NCBI GenBank assembly: GCA_902491395.1
Contig: CABUHO010000008.1
Coordinates: 1 to 64,000 of the forward strand
Origin: an uncultured Collinsella sp.
GTDB taxonomy: Bacteria > Actinomycetota > Coriobacteriia > Coriobacteriales > Coriobacteriaceae
Direction of reading: 5' to 3'
DNA length: 64,000 nucleotides
Shown: in pieces, positions 1 to 5,783 of the stretch
How the letters are laid out: each line of letters starts with the position of its first letter
Position numbering within the stretch: position 1 is the stretch's first letter
Position numbers and translations under genes: made by a program
The notes under the pieces: generated by a model
What the model was told of the DNA's origin: nothing
What the model saw: only the letters and a program-made list of their open reading frames with translations
The model's database searches: none

Positions 1-351
1 ATCCAAGTTAGACCATTTCAAATGGTTCGATGTCTGCCCGGATGCGACACATCTGGTGTGTCCATCCTCGCAGTATCCGGTTCTCAAGGTGCACGCCTTG
101 CGGCTGATCCGGTCCGACCGGGCCGCGCGGCAAGGAGATATATTGCCAGACCGCGAAGCCATGTGGGACGTCAATTCCACTCTTCACAAGTCCTACACAA
201 TCTATCACTTTCTATATAGGTAATAGAAAGTAGAGTGCAGCAAGACCGCACGTATCAGATGATGACCCTTCGGTTAAGAGGTATATAAAGATCGGTCACC
301 TGTAAATGTCTATCTACCCGCGCTTTTAGCTATATATACCAGCGCCTCAGA
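1..351. other. Non-coding stretch at the left edge, no gene recognised
   Basis: No open frame here has a ribosome site or a recognisable product. Two small dyads are visible: ACCATT/AATGGT at 12-26 and CTTTCTAT/ATAGAAAG at 208-230. Both lie in AT-rich DNA and could be operator sites for a gene beyond the edge, but nothing supports a specific role. The region ends at the rplT terminator. Confidence 0.4.
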
Positions 352-388
352 TAAAAAGAGGGAGCGCCGCGCGCAGCGCGACACTCCC
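352..388 (-). terminator. Intrinsic terminator of the infC-rpmI-rplT operon
   Basis: On the minus strand a GC-rich hairpin (arms at 360-372 and 376-388, GGGAG pairing with CTCCC at the base) is followed by a T-run, the complement of aaaaag at 353-358. It starts about 20 nt after the rplT stop codon, as expected for the end of this ribosomal operon. Confidence 0.75.
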
Positions 389-409
389 CTAGCGATTCAA
401 GAGAATCTA

Positions 410-769
410 TTAGGCCTCGAGAGCCTTCTTGGCGATGGTAGCCAGCTCGTTGAAGGACTCGATGTCCTCGTAAGCCATCTGAGCCAGAACCTTGCGGTCG
501 AGCTCGATGCCGGCAACCTTCAGGCCGTGCATGAACTGAGAGTAAGAGATGTCGTTCAGGCGAGCAGCAGCGTTGATACGGGTGATCCAGAGAGAGCGGA
601 TCTCGCGCTTCTTGTTGCGGCGATCACGATACTGATACTGCAGGGAGTGCTGGACCTGCTCTTTAGCATGCTTGTAAGTACGCGAAGCGGCACCGTAGTA
701 ACCCTTCGCACGGTGCATAACGGTACGGCGCTTCTTCTTGGCGGCAACAGCGCGCTTAATACGTGCCAT
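410..769 (-). CDS. rplT: Large ribosomal subunit protein bL20
   Basis: Ribosomal protein L20 binds 23S rRNA early in 50S assembly and in many bacteria also represses its own operon. The 119-residue product has the typical length and the very basic N-terminus (MARIKRAVAAKKKRR) followed by the conserved segment GYYGAASRTYKHAKEQ and the central RDRRNKKREIRSLWI. An AGGAG sits about 10 nt before the ATG. It is the last gene of the infC-rpmI-rplT operon, 46 nt after rpmI, and is followed by an intrinsic terminator. Confidence 0.98.
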   Translation of the reverse strand: MARIKRAVAAKKKRRTVMHRAKGYYGAASRTYKHAKEQVQHSLQYQYRDRRNKKREIRSLWITRINAAARLNDISYSQFMHGLKVAGIELDRKVLAQMAYEDIESFNELATIAKKALEA

Positions 770-815
770 GTTCTATCAACTCCTAGACGGTAAAACGAAA
801 AACGGGAACGCGAAC

Positions 816-1007
816 TTAGGCGAGACGCGACTTGATGACCTTGCGGTCGGCAGCGGCGATCTCGGTCTCCTGACGGAAGCCACGCTTACGCTTGGTGGAC
901 TTCTTGCTCAGGATGTGGCTCTTGAAAGCCTTGGCGCGCATAAGCTTGCCGGTGCCAGTCTTGCGGAAACGCTTCTTGGTGCCGCTGTGGGACTTCATCT
1001 TAGGCAT
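816..1007 (-). CDS. rpmI: Large ribosomal subunit protein bL35
   Basis: L35 is a small basic protein of the 50S subunit. The 63-residue product starts MPKMKSHSGTKKRF, the family hallmark, and has the usual lysine/arginine-rich composition (LSKKSTKRKRGFR). TAAGGAG lies 7 nt before the ATG. It sits between infC and rplT, the conserved bacterial order, so it is co-transcribed and presumably controlled together with them through the infC leader. Confidence 0.98.
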   Translation of the reverse strand: MPKMKSHSGTKKRFRKTGTGKLMRAKAFKSHILSKKSTKRKRGFRQETEIAAADRKVIKSRLA

Positions 1008-1039
1008 GAAATACTCCTTAATCGGTTACAGAACACTAG

Positions 1040-1594
1040 TTACTTGGTATCGCTTGCCGCTTTATCCTCATCGAAGGCGCCCTTAATCGGGGCGAGCAGC
1101 ATAAGCATGTTACGGCCTTCCATCTTAGGCTTGGACTCGACCGTAGCGTAAGGCTTGAGATCCTCGGCGAGACGCTCGAGAACGTTAAGACCCTGCTCCG
1201 GGTGAGCCATCTCACGGCCGCGGAACATGATGGTGATCTTAACGCGTGCGCCCTTCTTGAGGAAACGCAGAACGTGGCCCTTCTTGGTCTCGTAGTCGCC
1301 AACGTCGATCTTGGGTCGGAACTTCATTTCCTTGACCTCGACCTTGGACTGGTTCTTACGAGCAGCCTTGGCCTTCATGGCCTGCTGGTACTTGAACTTA
1401 CCGTAGTCCATGACCTTGCAGACCGGCGGCTCCGCGTTGGGAGCGATCTCGACCAGATCGAGACCCTGATCGTCAGCGACGCGCTGAGCATCGCGGATGG
1501 CGAACAGGCCGAGCTGAGAGCCATCGACGCCAATCAAACGGCACGAAGATGCGGTGATCTCGTCGTTGATGCGGGTGTCATCAGACTTAGCTAT
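1040..1594 (-). CDS. infC: Translation initiation factor IF-3, probable AUA start
   Basis: IF-3 binds the 30S subunit, blocks premature 50S joining and proofreads the start codon and initiator tRNA. Seen: the N-terminal core RINDEITA...CRLIGVDGSQLG, the linker, and the C-terminal domain with MKEMKFRPKIDVGDYETK and MFRGREMAHPEQG. The C-terminus carries a short acidic tail. Start choice: an in-frame ATG exists at 1607-1609, but it overlaps the GGAGGT (1602-1607) and has no upstream ribosome site. That GGAGGT lies about 8 nt before an in-frame ATA at 1592-1594. Many infC genes start with AUU or AUC so that IF-3 can repress its own translation, and AUA would work the same way. This choice gives 184 residues, against 189 from the ATG. 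First gene of infC-rpmI-rplT. Confidence 0.93.
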   Translation of the reverse strand: MAKSDDTRINDEITASSCRLIGVDGSQLGLFAIRDAQRVADDQGLDLVEIAPNAEPPVCKVMDYGKFKYQQAMKAKAARKNQSKVEVKEMKFRPKIDVGDYETKKGHVLRFLKKGARVKITIMFRGREMAHPEQGLNVLERLAEDLKPYATVESKPKMEGRNMLMLLAPIKGAFDEDKAASDTK

Positions 1595-1613
1595 TTTCCC
1601 TACCTCCATTCAT

Positions 1614-1647
1614 AAAAAAATAACCCGGCGCTTTTCGGCAACCAGGT
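1614..1647 (-). promoter_or_regulatory. Attenuator (leader terminator) just upstream of infC
   Basis: Read on the minus strand, ACCTGG (1642-1647) can pair with CCGGGT (1623-1628) around a 13-nt loop. It is followed directly by TATTTTTTT (1614-1622), an intrinsic terminator placed about 10 nt before the infC ribosome site. An upstream CAACC (complement of 1687-1691) can pair with the GGTTG overlapping the left arm, so an antiterminator fold is possible. Transcription attenuation of this operon by L20 is known in Firmicutes; that L20 is the effector here is inference. Confidence 0.65.
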
Positions 1648-1811
1648 CGTACACATAGACATCCTCGATATGAGGAAGAGAATCTAGGTTGTATGACCAG
1701 TCAGCTGCTCATTGGCGCCAAAAGGTGGGAACCCTCGGGTTCCTCTTTAGGGCATTGCGGGAACAACGCCTTGGCGATAATAACACGTTCGAAGCGTTAT
1801 CACATTACGTA
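1648..1811 (-). promoter_or_regulatory. Structured leader/promoter region of the infC operon
   Basis: About 165 nt between the attenuator and the repeat downstream of tRNA-Leu carry no gene. They hold a perfect hairpin GGAACCC/GGGTTCC at 1728-1743 and a small CCTC/GAGG hairpin near 1671-1677. On the minus strand TTATTATC around 1778-1785 could serve as a -10 element, but no clear -35 is visible. The structure fits a ribosomal-protein leader RNA. Confidence 0.45.
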
Positions 1812-1880
1812 CACGAAAAAGGGGGCCTTGACCCCCTTGAACGCTCGCTTGCATGTATGGTGCCCGAGGCGAGACTCGAA
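1812..1880 (-). repeat. Direct repeat copy 1: duplicated tRNA-Leu 3' end plus terminator
   Basis: This 69-bp block matches 1996-2064 except for two bases in the terminator loop. It contains the last 23 nt of tRNA-Leu including CCA (complement of 1858-1880) and the GGGGG/CCCCC hairpin with T-run that ends the tRNA transcript (about 1815-1838). The copy lacks the rest of the tRNA, so it is a remnant and not a second tRNA gene. It may be the far attachment site of a lost element or the product of a local duplication. Confidence 0.75.
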
Positions 1881-1995
1881 GGGCCTTCGCTTCGCGAAGC
1901 CCCGGGCTTCGGGCGCATGGCGCCCTCGCCACGCTCCGCTACAAACAGGCCACAGGCCTGTTTGCTTAACGCTTCGCGCGCTCACGCGAGTTCGG
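1881..1995. other. 115-bp spacer between the two tRNA-Leu-end repeats
   Basis: Short and rich in inverted repeats, for example GGGCTTCG/CGAAGCCC-type pairs around 1889-1912 and ACAGGCC/GGCCTGT at 1944-1962. There is no plausible coding frame. If an integrated element once lay between the repeats, this is all that remains of it. Confidence 0.4.
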
Positions 1996-2064
1996 CACGA
2001 AAAAGGGGGCCTAAACCCCCTTGAACGCTCGCTTGCATGTATGGTGCCCGAGGCGAGACTCGAA
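1996..2064 (-). repeat. Direct repeat copy 2, overlapping the genuine tRNA-Leu 3' end
   Basis: Partner of 1812-1880, with two mismatches over 69 bp. This copy includes the real 3' end of tRNA-Leu(CAA) from the CCA to the TPsiC arm, and its downstream terminator. The repeat boundary inside the tRNA TPsiC arm is where tyrosine-recombinase elements often cross over. Confidence 0.75.
1998..2022 (-). terminator. Intrinsic terminator of tRNA-Leu
   Basis: On the minus strand AAGGGGG (2016-2022) pairs with CCCCCTT (2003-2009) around a 6-nt loop and is followed by a run of T. It lies about 20 nt after the tRNA 3' end. Confidence 0.75.
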
Positions 2065-2128
2065 CTCGCACGTTGTTGCCAACGGTGGATTTTGAGTCCA
2101 CTGCGTCTGCCAATTCCGCCACTCGGGC
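2042..2128 (-). tRNA. tRNA-Leu(CAA)
   Basis: On the minus strand the sequence opens GCCCGAGTGGCGGAATTGGC, a typical class II leucine tRNA. The acceptor stem GCCCGAG pairs with CTCGGGC, followed by discriminator A and an encoded CCA (complement of 2042-2044). The anticodon arm is GTGGA-CTCAAAA-TCCAC, giving anticodon CAA, which reads UUG. A long variable arm follows, then GTTCGAGTC in the TPsiC loop. Total 87 nt including CCA. Confidence 0.95.
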
Positions 2129-2167
2129 ACGTAATGCGTGAGTTAGTTTATCACAGCTTGCTATCGA

Positions 2168-3601
2168 TTAGTCCGAAAATGGAACTTCGAGCATTTCGAC
2201 GAGTTCGACCTTACGGAGCATCTCACGCTGACGGCATCCGCGACCGTCGACTGAGGCCTCGCCCATCTGATTGTCGTAGGGGTCCTCGCGCATGCCGTCG
2301 AAAGCCGGCTCAAACTCGGCCTGGAACCGATTGTTTGCCACCATGCGCCATGGATCGAGGTTGCCAAAGTAGTGACGACGACGCCACTCCTCCCCCACCC
2401 TGCACGCCGAGGAGCCAAACGATACGTCGGCGTTGAGCCAACCGGTCTGCGGCGTATAGAACTCTGCCCAATCGTGCGGCCCCACCGAATCCGGTGCAAC
2501 ATACAGGCCACTCTGCCAACGGGCGGGCACGCCGGCGATGCGACACATGGTGATAAACGTGAGTGCCATAACACCGCAATCGCCGCGGAGCGAATGCGCA
2601 CAGTCGTCGGCAATAGATCCCAAAAGCAGATACGGCGGCTGATAGCGATAGTCGATATGCTGCGTCAGGTAATCATAGATGGCACGGGCGCGATCGAGTG
2701 GATCCTCGAGCCCGTCAATAACACGGGCCGTCAACTGCTGGAGGTACGGCGTAAACGCAATGTGCGGACGGTCCTCGGAAGTGTCCTCGGGCAGCGGCGT
2801 GTCCATGCGCGGATGCGACGGAAACACACCACCATAGACATTGCAATAGGCGGCATCGATGCGATAGCGATAGGTCAACGAGAATGAACGCTCAGTCGAA
2901 GATGCCCACGAGGCAGTACGAGCCGAAACGCCTTCAGAGGCAACGGCACCCTCCGGAGTCATATCGAGAATCTCAACTTGAGACTGCTGACGGCAGGCGG
3001 TGGCAACGGGAAGCCACGCGCGAACGGTCTCCCCCTCCAAAGCCCCAGGGACAGATACGGACGCCTTAAGCGTGATGACGCGAGTCAACCCGTTTTGCGA
3101 CTCCATCTCCTTGAGCATCTGGTTGCGCAGCGCTATGCCGTCCATAGGATCGGGACGCAAGCCCGGAACCTCCTTGGGATACACGCGAAGTGAATCGAGG
3201 AAGTTATCGAGAACAAACAGCTCGCCATCGATAAAGCGCCAGTCAATACGCTTACGGTCGATCAGATCGTCAAACTGCTCCTCGGTAAACTCAGGCCACT
3301 CCTCGCGAATCATTGCGATAGCCTGATCGCGCGACACCGAAAAGTGAAGCGGCGTCTCGAGCATGCGATACCGCTCAGCACGAACACAAGCAGCCAGCGA
3401 AGGCTCGGGGTTCTGCTCCAAAAGGCGATCGCAGGCAGCAACAGCCTGCGTCAAATACCCGGCATCCTTAAGACGAAGAATCTCGGGCGGCAGTCCAACA
3501 TCGAGATGACGAAAATCATCACAACAAACATCAACAGAGCAGCCAACAGGACCCTCGTCAATAACCTTCCCATCCGAAGGCAGTACATTAATAACAGCCA
3601 T
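2168..3601 (-). CDS. Transglutaminase-like domain protein
   Basis: A 477-residue cytosolic protein, with no signal peptide visible. The C-terminal third has the transglutaminase/cysteine-protease triad in context: Cys in RGDCGVMALTF, His in GPHDWAEFYTP, Asp in LNADVSFGSS. The N-terminal half is helical and acidic and includes a repeat-like segment (LKDAGYLTQAVAACDRLLEQNPEP) resembling a TPR. The substrate is unknown; family members act as peptidases or in peptide modification. Start: ATG at 3599-3601 has GGAG 7 nt upstream, while the longer GTG at 3617 has none. It stands alone between fba and tRNA-Leu. Confidence 0.85.
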   Translation of the reverse strand: MAVINVLPSDGKVIDEGPVGCSVDVCCDDFRHLDVGLPPEILRLKDAGYLTQAVAACDRLLEQNPEPSLAACVRAERYRMLETPLHFSVSRDQAIAMIREEWPEFTEEQFDDLIDRKRIDWRFIDGELFVLDNFLDSLRVYPKEVPGLRPDPMDGIALRNQMLKEMESQNGLTRVITLKASVSVPGALEGETVRAWLPVATACRQQSQVEILDMTPEGAVASEGVSARTASWASSTERSFSLTYRYRIDAAYCNVYGGVFPSHPRMDTPLPEDTSEDRPHIAFTPYLQQLTARVIDGLEDPLDRARAIYDYLTQHIDYRYQPPYLLLGSIADDCAHSLRGDCGVMALTFITMCRIAGVPARWQSGLYVAPDSVGPHDWAEFYTPQTGWLNADVSFGSSACRVGEEWRRRHYFGNLDPWRMVANNRFQAEFEPAFDGMREDPYDNQMGEASVDGRGCRQREMLRKVELVEMLEVPFSD

Positions 3602-3710
3602 ACCAAAACTCCAAGTCACTAGAACGCTTGAAGTCCATTGTAGCGAGATAAAAAGAAAGCCCCAACAAGGGAGCCATCAACACCGCTGAACGGTAGTCAA
3701 ATAAATAATT

Positions 3711-3892
3711 CAGCCTCGTAACCCTGCGGCGTTAAACGAAGGAAGCCCCGTCCCCCGGAACTGTTTCCTTGGCGCGACTTCTGGCAAAGCCAGTAGCCAT
3801 CTTAATTCAGCCCAGTAACCCTGTAGCGAGTTAACGAAGGAGGCCCCGTTTCCCCGGAGCTGATTCCGTCGCGCGACTTCTGGCGAAGCCAG
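3711..3892. repeat. Imperfect tandem repeat, two units of about 84 bp
   Basis: Units 3711-3793 and 3808-3892 both run from TTCAGCC...GTAACCCTG through AACGAAGGA-GCCCCGT and CCCCGGA-CTG to GGCAAAGCCAG or GGCGAAGCCAG, with scattered differences and small gaps. They lie in the 353-bp gap between fba and the transglutaminase-like gene, where no coding frame is credible. Function unknown. Confidence 0.6.
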
Positions 3893-3932
3893 GTGAGCGC
3901 GAGGGAAACAGCGTAGGGGAAACGGGGCCTCC
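3839..3932 (-). repeat. 17-bp perfect inverted repeat downstream of fba
   Basis: GGAGGCCCCGTTTCCCC at 3839-3855 is exactly complementary to 3916-3932, with 60 nt between the arms. The right arm starts 23 nt after the fba stop, so transcripts of fba would carry a long stem. There is no T-run, so it is more likely a repeat-element end or RNA-stabilising stem than a simple terminator. Confidence 0.6.
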
Positions 3933-3954
3933 GGCGGGAAAGTTAAACCGCTAC

Positions 3955-4821
3955 TTACGCCTTGTTGACGGAGCCAAACTCCTCCATGAGCTCCTTGGTG
4001 CGGGCAACGATGGCGTCGCGACCAGGCTTGAGGAGCTTGCGGGGGTCAAAGCCCTTGCCCTGCTGATCCTTGCCAGCCTCAACGTACTCACGCGTGGCAG
4101 CGGCGAAGACGAGCTGCAGGTCGGTGTTGACGTTGATCTTGGAGATGCCCAGGGAGATAGCCTTCTTGATCTGATCCTCGGGGATGCCGGTGCCACCGTG
4201 CAGAACGAGGGGCAGGTCGCCGGTCTGAGCCTTGATCTCGCCCAGACGCTCGAAGGAAAGGCCGGCCCAGTCGGCGGGGTACACGCCGTGGATGTTGCCG
4301 ATGCCGCAGGCGAGGAAGTCGACGCCCAGGTCGGCAATCTGCTTGCACTCAGCGGGGTCAGCGAGCTCGCCGTTGGAGGTCACGCCGTCCTCGGTGCCGC
4401 CGATGCCGCCGACCTCGGCCTCGATGGACATGCCCTTGGAGTGGGCAAGCTCAACGAGCTCCTTGGTGCGGTCGAGGTTAAGCTGGAAGGTCTCCTCGTG
4501 AGAGCCGTCATACATGATGGACGTGAAGCCGGCCTCGATGCACTTGAAGCAGTCCTCGTAAGAACCGTGATCGAGGTGAAGGGCGACGGGAACGGTAACG
4601 CCCGTGGCCTCGACGGCAGCCTTGACCATGTCGGCGCAGACCTTGAAACCGCCCATCCACTTAGCGGCACCAGCGGTGCACTGAAGGATCAGCGGAGACT
4701 TGGCCTCCTCGGCGGCCTGGAGAATAGCCAGGGTCCACTCGAGGTTGTTGGTGTTGAAGGCACCGAGACCGTACTTGCCGGCCTCGGCCTTCTTGAGCAT
4801 GTCTGCTGCGTTGACGAGCAT
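3955..4821 (-). CDS. fba: Class II fructose-1,6-bisphosphate aldolase
   Basis: Zinc-dependent aldolase that cleaves fructose-1,6-bisphosphate to dihydroxyacetone phosphate and glyceraldehyde-3-phosphate in glycolysis, reversibly. The 288-residue protein shows the class II signatures: YGLGAFNTNNLEW near the N-terminus, LHLDHGSYEDCFKCIEAGF (metal/proton-donor region), IMYDGSHE, and LVLHGGTGIPEDQIKKAI followed by KINVNTDLQ. Start: the ATG at 4819-4821 has AGGAGG upstream at optimal spacing; the longer frame to 4917 has no such site. Monocistronic. Related class II aldolases use tagatose-1,6-bisphosphate or other ketose phosphates, but the central-metabolism role is most likely. Confidence 0.93.
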   Translation of the reverse strand: MLVNAADMLKKAEAGKYGLGAFNTNNLEWTLAILQAAEEAKSPLILQCTAGAAKWMGGFKVCADMVKAAVEATGVTVPVALHLDHGSYEDCFKCIEAGFTSIMYDGSHEETFQLNLDRTKELVELAHSKGMSIEAEVGGIGGTEDGVTSNGELADPAECKQIADLGVDFLACGIGNIHGVYPADWAGLSFERLGEIKAQTGDLPLVLHGGTGIPEDQIKKAISLGISKINVNTDLQLVFAAATREYVEAGKDQQGKGFDPRKLLKPGRDAIVARTKELMEEFGSVNKA

Positions 4822-5015
4822 AAAAGAAACCTCCTGTAAGGTTGCTCCGATAACGCCTGAGATTTTACCACGGCGCACCCGAGCATAAACGTTCGTTTGT
4901 TCACGAATATCGTCCAAACAGACTTTTTTGACCGTTTGCCCTACGGAATCGACCCGTTGGGGAAAAATAGCTTGACGTTTGGACGCTTCTCGTGCTTCAA
5001 AAGCCGACTATTAAG

Positions 5016-5699
5016 CTAAAGCTGCATGAAAGGGTTCTGCATGAGCTCGCGTGCCATGGTGGTCGAATCGCCATGGCCGGTTAGGCAAACGGTATCGGGC
5101 GGGAGAAGCCGGGCGAGCTTGGAGAGCGAGCGCAGAATTGCCGCCTCGTCTCCTCCAGAAAGATCGGTGCGGCCGTGCCCACCCGGAAACAGGGTGTCGC
5201 CCACAAAGGCAATGTTCCCCTGCTCGGTGGCAGCAAACAAGACGATCCCGCCCGGCGTGTGCCCTGGCGTCTCGATCACCTGCAGGTAGATATCGCCCAC
5301 CTCGATAGCATCTCCCTCGGCGAGCAGGCGCGTCGGCTCCCCGGGGTCAGGCGTCTCAATGCCCCACATAGCTCGCTGTTCCTCGATGTTCGCATGCGGC
5401 ACCGCCACATCCTTAGCACACAGCTCATACTGGCAGCCCTCGCCAACGGTGGTTCGCACGCCTGCAACACCACCAACATGATCGGCATGGCCATGAGTGC
5501 ATACGGCGCCAAACACGCGTACGCCGGGATGCTCGGCTCGGATATGCTCCATCAAGCGCTCTCCTTCCCATGCGGGGTCGATAATCACGCACTCATTGTC
5601 CGAAATAACAGCATAGCTATTGGTCTGAATGGGACCGTTTACGAGCGTCTCGATCTCGACCGATCCCTTGGGAGTTAAATCCAAGGACACAGCACTCAT
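5016..5699 (-). CDS. MBL-fold metallohydrolase (glyoxalase II-like)
   Basis: A 227-residue cytosolic hydrolase of the metallo-beta-lactamase fold. The metal ligands are visible: THGHADHVGG (HxHxDH), GHTPGGIVLF, FVGDTLFPGGHGRTD and the last His in CLTGHGDSTTM. The family includes hydroxyacylglutathione hydrolases and related thioesterases; the exact substrate cannot be told. GAGGAG lies 6-8 nt before the ATG. It follows rel by 84 nt in the same direction, and this recJ-rel-MBL order suggests one operon, perhaps with its own control at the palindrome 5721-5746. Confidence 0.85.
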   Translation of the reverse strand: MSAVSLDLTPKGSVEIETLVNGPIQTNSYAVISDNECVIIDPAWEGERLMEHIRAEHPGVRVFGAVCTHGHADHVGGVAGVRTTVGEGCQYELCAKDVAVPHANIEEQRAMWGIETPDPGEPTRLLAEGDAIEVGDIYLQVIETPGHTPGGIVLFAATEQGNIAFVGDTLFPGGHGRTDLSGGDEAAILRSLSKLARLLPPDTVCLTGHGDSTTMARELMQNPFMQL

Positions 5700-5720
5700 G
5701 TCCCTCTCCTCTCTATAGAA

Positions 5721-5746
5721 CTCGAGGCATCAAACGATGCCTCGAG
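5721..5746 (-). promoter_or_regulatory. Perfect 11-bp palindrome between rel and the MBL-fold gene
   Basis: CTCGAGGCATC (5721-5731) pairs perfectly with GATGCCTCGAG (5736-5746) around a 4-nt loop. On the minus strand it follows rel by 38 nt and precedes the next start codon by 22 nt. The tail TTCTATAG is only weakly T-rich, so this is either a leaky terminator limiting read-through or an RNA processing/stability hairpin. Confidence 0.6.
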
Positions 5747-5783
5747 TGTAGCGAATATCGATAATGTGGCACGTTCGTCGCGA

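Noticed and set aside
8..208. A 66-codon minus-strand frame at the left edge, possibly an integrase remnant
   Set aside because: No recognisable integrase motif and no ribosome site, so its position near a tRNA-linked repeat was not enough to call it.
1693..2436. A plus-strand open frame of 247 codons over the tRNA-Leu region
   Set aside because: It reads through the tRNA repeat, the tRNA-Leu gene and the end of the transglutaminase-like gene. Its repetitive text comes from the 69-bp direct repeat.
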